Source: Siderastrea siderea (taxonomy: Eukaryota > Cnidaria > Anthozoa > Scleractinia > Rhizangiidae). From it: a DNA stretch of 64,000 nucleotides. Below the pieces are notes generated by a model. That model was given only the letters and a program-made list of their open reading frames with translations. It was not told where the DNA came from and searched no databases. The translations under genes and the position numbers were made by a program. Location: NCBI GenBank assembly GCA_964030785.1, contig OZ034968.1:26368186-26432185 (forward strand), written 5' to 3'. Shown one piece after another: positions 43,901 through 55,900 of this stretch. Every line of letters begins with the position of its first letter. Positions within the stretch are counted from its first letter, which is position 1.

Positions 43901-46900
43901 GGCTATTTTTATTTTCCATTCTATTCAGCCCGCATGCCTTTGTGCTTTTAATTCAATGAAGGCCTCAATCCTGATTATTTAGACCTTTCGTACTTTGGAG
44001 TACAAGTTTTTGCAGCCAAATTTTTACAACTTTGTAAAACAACAAAAAACACCAACAACAGTAAAAACAAAAACAAAACAAAAATAAAACAACAACAAAT
44101 AAAAAACGGCTTAATGTTCTTATCATTAAAATTCCTTTGTTGCGCCGGCATGTCCAAACGCTATGTTTGTGAGCCGGTGTACGCTTATAAGCTACATTGT
44201 CCAAAGCTTTGCAGCTGCAGAGCTCGATAAGAGAAACAACATTCTTTCGTTGTCCTCACATGCTTAAATCGTACTTTTTGGAGACGGCTTTCAGCGTTGT
44301 CATTCTTGGCGATGACAATTCTTCTTTTCTTCCTTTTCGTTTCACACAGTTGACAGAACTCTTCGTTTTCGAATGGATGACTGTGGGACTCCTCTGAAGA
44401 TCTCATGATATCATTTTTGCCTCTGGGAATATTTTCGTTTTTGGCAGCCGGGTGCTTTGACACACTGAGCTGCTTTCTTTTCGTCGCAATGCGAGAAACG
44501 TCAGACGAAATTTGCGAGAGCATGAGGAACACCTCAACTCTAAACAATCCTGATTATTGGAGTCTGTAGTCGAGTTTACGGATTTCTTGGCGAATTCTGC
44601 ACCATCGGTCTTGTTACTTGATTTCTCCCCTTCTCTCTGATTTCTCTTACTTTATATTGTTGTTTTGGGTTTTGACTTTAAAGCCCAGTCCACTTGTATA
44701 TTGCGCTAACGCAGGAAAGTTATTGAGTTTCGCGTTGTTCGAAATGTTGTGCATGACTCGACTTTGCTCCGTGACGCTTCCCACCCCTCCCCTCCCCCTC
44801 CCCTAGGAGGATGACTTAAACAAAGCCTTACTCGATGAACACCGTACTCACAGTATTTTTTCTGGTGCAGAATATCGCACAAACGACTTTGTATCCTTTT
44901 TCGAAGATACGCCACTTGAAGTAAGAAATGACATTAAGAGATCTTTAGAGGACGAGTCTCACATGTATCCGGCACACGTATACAAAAAATCTCCAGCTGT
45001 GGAAAATGACAAAAGAAGAAGTGTCGTCGCGAAGAATGACAACGCTTAATCCATCTGCTAAAAGTACGTAAGATTTGCACATCTCAGGAAAAAGAAATCA
45101 GCCCCACGTTAAAAGTGTTGGTTCTCTTTTGTGTGTTTGTTTGTTTGTTTGTTTCATAAAGTTGTAAATGGCTGGAAGGAATTGTCCTCGAAAGTGCCAA
45201 AGGTCTATAATAATCAGGATTGAAGTCTCCATTGAAGGTACGCTAGTTAATAGAATGGAAAATATGAAAAGCCGTTCTTTCATCAGCTCACCGATCTATT
45301 GTTAATTGTCGAGTTAGCGGTTTCATTTTTGGGGCGAAAATGGTGTGAGCGCTGGAAAACGCACTGTACGTTTGTTCTATCAGAGACTGTTAATCCTACT
45401 GTGAATGGAGCAAGACTAGAGAGCAAGTGGAAAAACAGAATCGAATAAAAGGAAATTGCTGGCTTTCTGCAATGCTTTGAATGTTATATCAACAGCATGT
45501 AAAGGACCCGGTGTTAGGCAAATTATGAAGGGAAAGTTGTTCAAGTAAACACCGTTGACCGGTAACGTCCCACGGTGTATGTTATTGTCCCTTCCACGTC
45601 GAAGAAAGTTGTTGTCTGCAGTTTTTACACCGTAAGTTGGAGTGAAATGCTTGGCTAAATGGAACCGTAGTTGAAAGGATACATCTTTCCATCTTTTGGA
45701 GCGAATGGTGACGTCTGATCGAGAAGTAGAGCGAAAGGCTACGGTGGAAATGTACCTCTGCTGACTGAACTCCATGTTGGCTTATTTCTGCCGACAGTGC
45801 CACCAAACGTGACTTCAGTGGGCTTAAATAAGGGGATGGACTATTGCCGGGGATAAATAACACCACCAGCTGACACAAAGGGTTCAGAACAGTGGATTTT
45901 CAAACAATGCGAGTGCTTTACAGAAAGAACCTGCTCGCTCAACGTGAGTCGAAAAGTGGAGAAATGAACAAAGCCGTCAAGTAAGCTGTATTTAGCTTCA
46001 AATTGTTTCTAAAAATAAGGTTTATGAACGGTTGTTTTTATCAGAGAATTACTTAACAGACAATTTTCTTTAAATCTCAAGGTCGTTTCAGCTTTCTTCG
46101 ATTTTTCCAGCAAATTTACGAAATGTTAATTTTGACAAAATTTAAAAAATCTCATTTTTATGGTTTCTTTGTTGATTGTTATGAAAACAAAATAAGCCCG
46201 CCCCGCTGAGAATTTTACAGATTTAGTAACTACAATGCCTGTTCTAAGCTATCCATGTAGTTTCAATTCTAGAGCTGATGTGCTTTTGGAGATATTAAAA
46301 GAAATGTACTGCTTGTTTTACTCACGAATTAAAAAGGCCGAGACACAATGTAGTTAATTCGCCGTTTATTTTGTTTACGATAAATGTAATGAAAAGCCAT
46401 ATACATGCAAAGAAACTAGAATAGTGGTTTTATATTTGCCTCAAGTCTCGAGTTGTCATGTTTTAATATACTTGAGAAATAACGTTTTAAATTTTGCAGT
46501 TTTCACAACAGCTTTTGAGTTCAAAATTGGTTCTCGTGCGTCAACAAACATTCGCTGTTACCATGACAACAGTTTAGTTATGACCTTAATAATGGCCATT
46601 TTCGAACATCCCCCCTGGATATCTACTTGCATGCAAATTTGAGTTGGGGGTCAAAATTTTACATTTCCCACTTTGTTTGATTCTTACAGAGAATTGCTCT
46701 TAAAATGTGTTTTTGGTTATATTTTAGGGCAGCATTACAAATACCGTTTTTCTATTAATTTTTCTATAATGATAAACGCCCTTCTTTTCTCTTTGTTCTG
46801 TTCTTTAGAGGTACAAGTTAACGACCATACAAACTACAACCGCCTGACGAGTTTTCTTGGCTGCAGGCGAGAGATTCTGGGAAACAGCTCGGTGCTGTGC

Positions 46901-49900
46901 CTTAGCTTCCGCCTGGATCACGGCGAAAATGTGGCAGATTCCCCGCTTGGGGTCATGGCTTGTCTGTCACAAAGAGGTAAACTTTTTCTTGTCTTATATT
47001 TTCATCTTTGCAAATTCATCACATTACAAGATAGAAAGGAGGATGGTTTCCTTTCTGGGTCTATTGTCAGTTATTACGTGCTAGTTCTCGCTGAGAAACG
47101 CTGATATCGATGGCATCTGGCCTAGTTATTTTTTTATTTGTCATATTTCACATAGTTGTCAGTGTTGAAAATTGTTTTTGTAGTAATAATAATATTAGTT
47201 GCTGATTTTGTTACTTAGCTATTTAGCTACCTCCCTATTGAGCTGTTCAGTTATTTAGTTGTTTAGGTATTATGTTAATTTCTGATTTACCTGATTATTC
47301 ATTTCAAAGGTTTTTCGTTCTTCTTTGGGGCGGTTAAGACGAAATCTCCCCGAGGGCCTACGGAAATACCCCAGAAACCAGAGTTCTCTGACTACAAGAT
47401 TACCTACGCCTTGGAATGCCTTTTGTCCCGGGGCTACAAAATACGTGATCGTATTTCCCGAAGATTTTACGACCTGCTACGAAAGGCTACGGACAGGTAC
47501 GAATCGCTCTTAGACAACAAACTTGTCTCCGTTGAAAGAGTCTGCAACACGTTATACAAATTGGTGAGTTTTGTGGAGACTGATCGATTTTGCCCGCTGG
47601 AGTTCTATCTACAAAGTTTACTATATGGAGACATGAAGCATCTTACAGCGTTTGAATTTGAGCTGCCCAAGCATTACGTTTACGTACCTCGCCTTGTCAT
47701 AACCCCGACCCAAAACTTTCTTGTGCCACCAGAACTTATAGCGGAGAATCGTGTTATCAGGGAGTTCGGGCACAAGGAAGGGATGCGAATTGCATTCCGA
47801 GAAGAAGATTTTTCCAAGCTCGCATCAACGTACCCAGAAGGCCTCCAGCACGTGCTACGAGAACGCGTTGTTGACCTGCTATCACAACATATTGAAATTG
47901 GTGGCCGAGAATTTGAGTTTTTGGCGTGTTCAAACAGCCAGTTGCGTGACCATGGTGCCTGGCTGTATGCGAATGACGGAGAGCATAGTGCCGCTGACAT
48001 AAGAGGATCGCTGGGGCAATTGAATGAGATCAGATGCGTAGCTACTTACGTGTCCCGGATGGGCCAGTGCTTTTCCTCAACAAAGGAGGCCGTTACCGTC
48101 AGCATTGAGGCGGGGTGCCGAGTGGAACAGATCCCAGATGTAGAAAAACCTTACAACATGGTATACTTCAAGTGCTGCGGCAATTGGAGATCTGGGACGT
48201 ACACATTTAGCGATGGAGTTGGGAAAATCAGCAGAGCTTTGGCCAGGAAAGTGAGTGAACTATTGTGATAAGTCACACAGTTAAAGCCTTTTTGCACTTC
48301 TAAGTCTTGATAGTCTTGCACCAGCATTTTTACTGGCATTAATTTTTCAAATAGGTGGCATTGTCAGATTTCCACTGTCGTCATTGACCATTTTGATAGC
48401 AGAAATTCCAAACTTTGTTTGAGTCAGGGATTATGGTTCTTCTGCTTAGGACGTACTGTTCTTTGGCATTAAACGTTGAGGCTGTAAAATGTGTTCTTCC
48501 CAGTCAATTGTTTCCTTTGTTCATTGGTGCATAGCTTTGCCAAAGAAAACCTGAAAATGTGCCTTAGCTATTTCCTGAATGCCGAACTATTTGTACTAAA
48601 TATTCTTTCTGACTATTTTTATACCTCATCAGTGTTTATGGCTTAGCACGGTTACTCTAGCTCCTCTAAGGTCGGAGGGGAGAAGGGAGACCCTGGGAAC
48701 GAGCTTGCATTTCAAAATTTAAATGTTATTGAGTTACACTAGTCACAGCTTTCATTGACTTGTTTGTTCAGGTTGCGGACAGCCTGGACCTAGATCCAAT
48801 TCCGTCGGCCTATCAAATCCGTTACCGTGGCTGTAAAGGCATGCTGGCAATAGATCCCAGTCTTCCACGAGGAGACGTCGAAGAAATATTGCAATATCGC
48901 AAGAGTATGAACAAATTCAACTCAAGTCACTCTGCACTGGAGATCTGCGAGGCAACGAAACCAAGTGAGTCTGCTCAACACGACGTATTTGAGGGATAAG
49001 ATGTTAAATGAACTTTTAAAAAGTTGGCAGGGGAATAATGTGTTTCTTGTTTCTGCCTTGCGAACACTTTATAATTACTTCACTGCTTGTGGTCTTCATT
49101 TAGTAACAGTACTAATATGTGTCAAACCTCTTTCTCTTTTTTTTTTTCTTTTTAATTCCCAAGCCCCAAGAATGCACTCTCTTTTTCTGGGCGTAACAGA
49201 CAGCTGAAATTGAAATTTCGATGTTACCGACATGCTTCTTTTCTACTTAGTTCTAACAAACTTGATATTCTAAAGCTGTTTCCTTATTTATCTATTTATT
49301 TATTTATTTATTTATTTATCTATTTATTTATTTATTTATTTATTTTCACTCGGGAAAAAGAACGAAACCGCCAGAGAGGCTACTCATGGTCAGGAGTAAC
49401 GGGCATTAAAATATAATAAATTAACTTTTGTTTTCATCTTTTTTTAAAGATCGATTATACCTTAATCGTCAGTGCATCATCCTCTTGAATGGACTCGGGG
49501 TTCCTGACGAGACATTCATCAGTCTACAGGACAAAATGCTTCGCAGTCTTGCGCTAATGTTGCTTTTTGAAACGGTGGCTTTAGACACTCTCCGTCAAGC
49601 AAACATTCCTGGTGGATTGAAAGTCACAGCGCTGTCACGCAGTGGTGTAAATGTCACGCGTGAACCATTCTTCCGGTCTTTGCTCCTGGCAATCTATAAG
49701 AGCCGACTGGGTGACTTATTACGAAGAGCCCGGATCGCTATCCCAGAAACCCACGGTCGACTACTTATGGGCGTTGTAGATGAAACAGGGTCTTTGGAAT
49801 ATGGGCAGGTCTTTGTTCGCTACTCTAAATCGGTCAGCGAGCCAGGAAAGGAGTTAAAAACACTCGAAGGCAAAGTGGTCATAAGCAAGAACCCATGCTT

Positions 49901-52900
49901 TCATCCCGGTTAGTGTCACAAACTCACAGGGCATAATTATATGCAATTGATATTATAAGTTCCTTAATTCTCTTCATTTGTTAATAAACGCACTCCTTCA
50001 GGCCTTACAGTAAATAAAATCAATTTTGACTGGCAAATAAAACTGAGAACGACCAGACCAAAACAAACCGATGAGTAAGTCTGTTTGCTTGTTTCCTTTA
50101 AGGTGACATGCGGACTTTTGAAGCCGTCGACGTCAAGGTACTGCATCACTTGGTCGACTGCATTGTTTTTCCTGCCAAAGGTCACCGGCCTCACCCTGAT
50201 GAAATGTCGGGTTCAGATCTCGACGGAGACAAGTATTTCGTCACGTGGTATGACAAATTGATCCCACCTAGGGAAAATGAGGAGCCGATGGATTTTACTG
50301 CTCCAGAGAAAATAGTTCTGCAGAGACCCGTGGAAGTATCCGACATGATTCAGTTCGTTTCTGATTACATCAAAAATGATCAACTTGGTATCATTGCAAA
50401 TGCTCACCTTGTTCATGCGGACCATGACGAAGACGGTAAGTGCAAACAAGAAAAATAATTTAAGTTCACTGAAAGGGTAATAATGTGTATGTTGCATTCC
50501 ATACATACAAAGAAGCTGTTAATGTCACCTGCAAAAGTTTCCGAAAATAATAATAATAATAATAATAATAATTATTATTATTATTATTATTATTATTATT
50601 TCTTAAGACAACTGACAATATGCCGAGAGGCCAGAGTCACTTTTCGATGTGAATAGTTTTCCAGTTTCTTCAGTGTTGTCCTAAGTTGTTCTAAAACGTC
50701 TTAGTTCAGTTTCGTTTACAGCGAAGAAAAACTGACTTGCAAGACCAATTAAGTCTCAGTCTCCCGCGCACGGGAAACATCCTTTGTCGTTTTACAATCA
50801 GAGTTCGCGTCAGCGTATGAGAACGCCAAAAGAACAGCTTTACTGCTCGCAGCGTGAGGCAGAAGAGCGGCAAAAAGGGGAAAAATAAATTGGGGAACTT
50901 AAGCACAGACAATTGTGAGCCACGGACGGTGTGAATGTTTTCCTTTCAACGAATTTTGATACCATCATCGTCCATAGTAGCAAACCACCAGATACCAAAA
51001 CAAGAGTTTTCCAGCCTTTGGTGAAGTGAGAAAACAAGCCAACAAAGCGAACATTCAACTTCCTGTTGACGTAGGTAGCTCAAGAACGTCTGTGCTTATT
51101 AAAGTTGCCTGTTTAGCTGCAGTTGTCGTCTTTAAAATCCAGGACGTCAACGTTGTCGTTGCTTAATCAGCCCTCAGTAATTATTTGGGCTCGTTCAGTG
51201 AGCCATAGGTTAAACCGTTTCTTGCGAATTTTTAACGTTCCAGGCATATTTTCCAGTGAGTGTATCAAGTTAGCCCATATGCACTCAGACGCAGTAGATT
51301 TTCCAAAGACCGGCAAGTGCCCGTCGCTTCCCAGGGAACTGAGGCCTGATCAGTACCCGGACTTCATGATGAAACCCGGCAAACCTCGGTACAAGTAAGT
51401 TGCACATGTACAGGTCTTGGCCATTGTTTACATCTAATTTGGAAAAAAAATTTAAAATGCTTAAAATCAAATCTTTACTCTGGCTTCACTCAAACATTTA
51501 TTCCAAACCTCGGTACAATTTAGTCGCACAAATCTTGGTCATTGTTAATTTGGAAAAAATTGAAAAGCTCTTGACAAAGTTAAGGAAACGCTAATCAGTA
51601 GATTAATTATGCAAACGATTGGCGACCGGGGATGGACAGATTTACGAAGCACTTCTAACTTGAGGTGAAGCCTAAGAACTTTTTTTACAATAATAGTCAA
51701 TTGTTTTTCAGCATCTTAACTTAGCAGGGATTCGTGACTCCGTCCCCTGCAGCAATTATACTGACGAAAACCTTATTAGACAGACATTAGATGGGTCTTA
51801 CATATTGAACTAACCGATGGCGTGTATTTCTTCCTTTTTTGCCGTTTCGGTATACGTAAAAATGAAAACGTTATCCAAATATAATGAATTTAAAATCTTA
51901 TCAAAAGATGTAAGCAATTTAGCCTTGAAATCGACAGGAGCGGAAAGCTTTATGTAAACGGTCATTAATACTAATGACCAACTAATGATCTCTGCATTGA
52001 CGTTTTAGCTCTCAAAGGATCCTGGGAAAACTTTTCCGCAAATGCCAATCACTGGATCGTGCCCAGCGCTTCTCGGATGAAGCATCTCAGACCCAGATCA
52101 CCGCTGACGAAGACATGATCGTACCAGGCTACGAGCAATACCTTGAGGAAGCTAAAGCTGTGAGAAATCACTACAATACCAAGCTTGAAGGGTTGATGTC
52201 CCTGTATGGCTTAAAGCATGAAGGGGAGGTGATTACTGGCTGCCTTGTTCGAGTAAACACTCGACTTTCTGCCAAGACAGATGAGAAGTTTGAAGTTGCG
52301 CAAATGATACAAGCAAGTCTTGCCACACTGCGTTCCAAAACGCGGCACGATTTCTACGATGAATTCGGTGGCGAAGAAGCTGTGATGGAAGAGCTCGAAG
52401 AAAACGGTACTTTTAGCGATGAGGTGCTGAAGAAAGCGTCAGCCTGGTATCTCGCGACCTACGGAGACCAAGACGAAGAAGAAAACCTGGCCGAGGAGCA
52501 AGTGGCAGGGTCGTCGAGTACTTTTCAAAGTGAACATCAAGCTGGTGACAAGAAAGGTAAAGTCAGGCTTATTAGCTTCCCATGGGTTGTCGACCGAATT
52601 CTGGCGAAAATTAAAGACGCAAAGCAGAAAGAAAGGAAAGCAAAAGGTGTTCATCAGCAGCATAGTCTGAATGCAGTCGGCGACCTTATCACAGACCAAG
52701 CAGCTTACTTTTTTGAAAGTTTCCTGTCAAATGTAATAGACGACCGTGAGATGCGAATTGAGGAGAGAAACAAGCTGCAAAGCATTCTGAACCGTCTTCT
52801 TGAAGGAAAACATGTGCCACGCCTGTCGTTATGTGGTGCGTCGCTGACCGGTATCTCTGTGGGCGATGAAAGCCAGGAGCAGCAACATATTGAGATCTAC

Positions 52901-55900
52901 GTGCATTTCAAGTGGAACGCCACTGAGCATGAGCAGTATCAACACCTGCATAGCTTAAGCAGATCGCTGTCTCGAGCTGGTGACGTGCATATTTATAAGG
53001 TGTATCCACCGATGTTGCGATTTCAACGCTCCCAAGGTAAGAAGACTGTATGATACAGTATGCAGAGCTACGTAGACAATTGTTTGCACCTTATCAAACG
53101 AATTCCTGTATTATGTGGCGATTTAAGAAGACATTAAGACGGTTTTTGCAAGCTTTTATCATATTTGGTTCTCAAAATACAACTTGCGTGTGGCAGGAAC
53201 CACCAGAGAGTATGAATTAAACAGAGAGTAAATATTATAATTGTATGTAGACGAGCTCTTAAATGCCTTTGACGGAGTCAGCTTAACATCTATTACTATA
53301 TGGGGCAAAACATGACCTAATCCAACCTTTAACAAACGAAAACGTGGGGCTATGCAGTGCAACTTTCAAAATCATGACCACAAAAATTGCGTCTGCCATG
53401 TTATGCGTAAGTCAGAAAAAAACCAACACATGTCCACGGCAACGAAGAACATTTGTAAGTAGATGACTCAATGAAGCAGAAGCAAAGGCCAGAAAAATGC
53501 TCTGGTTTTCTTAGACACCTTTCTCTGGGCCAATCCAATGTGTCTCTTGAATCCCAGCCTAACCAACCACCAACGAAGTATCACCAACCGCAGTGGCATG
53601 AATACATAACAAAAAATACCAGTCACTAGATGTGATGGAATTGTTCAAAATGTAAAGTGAAAGTGTAATTTCTGACGACTGAGTGACGAAGGAACGAACT
53701 AGGCAGAAATTAATATTCTGACGGCACGATTAGAAAAGCTCGGGTATTGCATGAGACGTTTCGTGACTTTTTGAGATTTGAGCGGGAAATATTTGCCATT
53801 CTAGGTCGGTCAGTCTTCCTGTACACTGCCTTTTTCACTTAAGTTTAAACAAAATTTTTGTTTTGATCAGTGCCAATGCCTTCCTTTTTTTATCAGTGCC
53901 AAAGCATGAGATAGGAAATACGTGTCAGCAATTTTGGCCACATCTAAAGAGTGTTTTCTTTTTTTGTGTGGTTTTTCGTATCTGGCGTGGTACAACACTG
54001 TAGATTTCGGGCTTACTGGTTGTTCACATCCTGTGTATAGTTTAGTTGAACTTTTTACCAGAACTCATTCTTATCAGATGACTGACCGACTCATCCTAAA
54101 TAAACTGTTTCACGGTGAATGTCTCGAGGTAGTGGAATCAGAATATTACAATCAACGTTATTGTTTCTTTTCAACATCCAGGTTTATTGAGACAGCAGTA
54201 CTACATCACAGCGGGCTCAAACGAAATGCTGAGAAGCGCGTATGTCGGTCTTCATGTTCAGCGGTGTCCTCGCCTCCTCCATCTTCTGTTAATAGTGATG
54301 CACTGGGGGCGCCGCCGACGTATTAATGGCGTCTCCAAAGGCTGCTTTTTGACAGATGAAGAACTGGCAACTTTATTTGTTGCCTTTTGTGAGAAATCTG
54401 AATTCATTAACGAGGTAAATTTCTCTTTTATAAAGATTATCAGAACTAGCGGTTGATTTTTTTAAATCACTGTCAGTGGGTACATCTACTGAAACCCTTC
54501 CTACCCAGTAAAATTTGAAAGAATTTCTCTCTGATATTTTTTACCAGAGTAAACGAAAACTCTCTGGAATTAGCCAAATTAGGTACATGAATATGCCAGT
54601 TAAGTTCCAACACAAGCCTCACTTCTTAGTACTTTCTTAAAAACGCTCAGGTTTTTGTATTTTTAAGAAAACTGGGGCAAAATTGTGAAATTAATAGTCT
54701 CGTCGACCCGAAGACTTTTGCTGTTATATTTACTCATTTTATAAAAGGTGTCATGACAAGAATTCATCGCATTTTCTGTTAGTTTGTCTGTTTGTTCGTT
54801 CTTCCTCTCTTAATTAAAGTTTAAAATCACAGTGAGTTTTATGTATAGTAACAAAAGCCATAATTTGCATCAGCAAACAACAAACTGAGGGATTCTGGGG
54901 ATTGTAATGAAGTGACGTCGTAGAAGAAATGACCGTTTGAAACCGACGTTCAAATTAAATCTTTTTATACGTTCTCTTAAAGGGGCAGTTCTCATCAATT
55001 TTAATTATCACTGTGAAAAGCCAAAAGATATATTTATTATCTATGGAGGCCTACAAATAATGGTCCAGTATTGTTCAAATGGATTTCTAGCTCATGAGAA
55101 ACTATAAATAAGTATGTCTGGGTAGGGATGGCCAGGATAGAAATGGCGTCCAACTTGAAAACTTCAGGCAGAATTTTTCCAGTTTCTGCACTTGTGTCTC
55201 AGAGGAAATCTCTAAAACCTAATTTTGGATTGTTGTTTGTTTGAAAATGCATGTGATATTGTTCCCTTGGTGGTCTAAAAGCAATTTATGCAAGCGAATG
55301 GTACTTTGATATAAATTTACCAAACTTGTGACAAAGAAAATAGGAAAGTTGTCATGAGACTGATCCTTTAATGCATCTTTTCTGAAGACCTTCTACTTAC
55401 GTGATTATTCACAAATTTGAATTATATAGTTGTCGTTATATATGACGTCAGATAGTATTTCTAATCCTTTTAGGGAACAGGGAATATTGTGGCTAACATA
55501 TTTATTTTTCGACCACCATATTAGCTTAAAATCGATGAGCTCCAGGGGTTCGCTTCCAGGCTTTTGGGATTACCGTCCAGCGCTCAACAAACTGAGGCCG
55601 AGAATCTTTGGAATCGAGAGGTCCTGGGAGAAGGTGATCGTGGACAGCTGAAGGGCTTCAAGAATGACACCACTCCAGGTCACATGTTAATCAAGTTCTT
55701 TGAATATTACAGCACTCCAGGTGAAGATGATCCCCTTCATGTGAGGTCAATGAAAAATCCAGTAAAAATCAGGGAGAGGCTTTGCCCGAACGTGTCAGTA
55801 GAAGAAAGCGGTCGCTTCTCTGATGCGGCTCTTCATGCATTTCACGAGCTTGCGCAGTGCTGTGGTTTGGATAGTCTTACTGCATCAACAAACGCAGAGC

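Larger units (their letters stand above)
42339..46699. mobile_element. 4.36-kb foldback element with 1.37-kb arms and TTAA duplication, in RdRP intron 1
   Basis: Left arm 42339-43705 and right arm 45335-46699 are inverted copies at high identity (roughly 95% by eye). Termini are GAACAATTCTCT and AGAGAATTGCTC, each followed by TTAA (42335-42338, 46700-46703). Weaker inverted similarity goes on past the arms (43856-43884 with 45295-45320). Each arm carries the same 120-codon open frame (43265-43624; 45775-45416 on the minus strand), which may be a by-product of the arm copy. TTAA fits piggyBac or Kolobok. No DDE transposase recognised. Confidence 0.88.
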
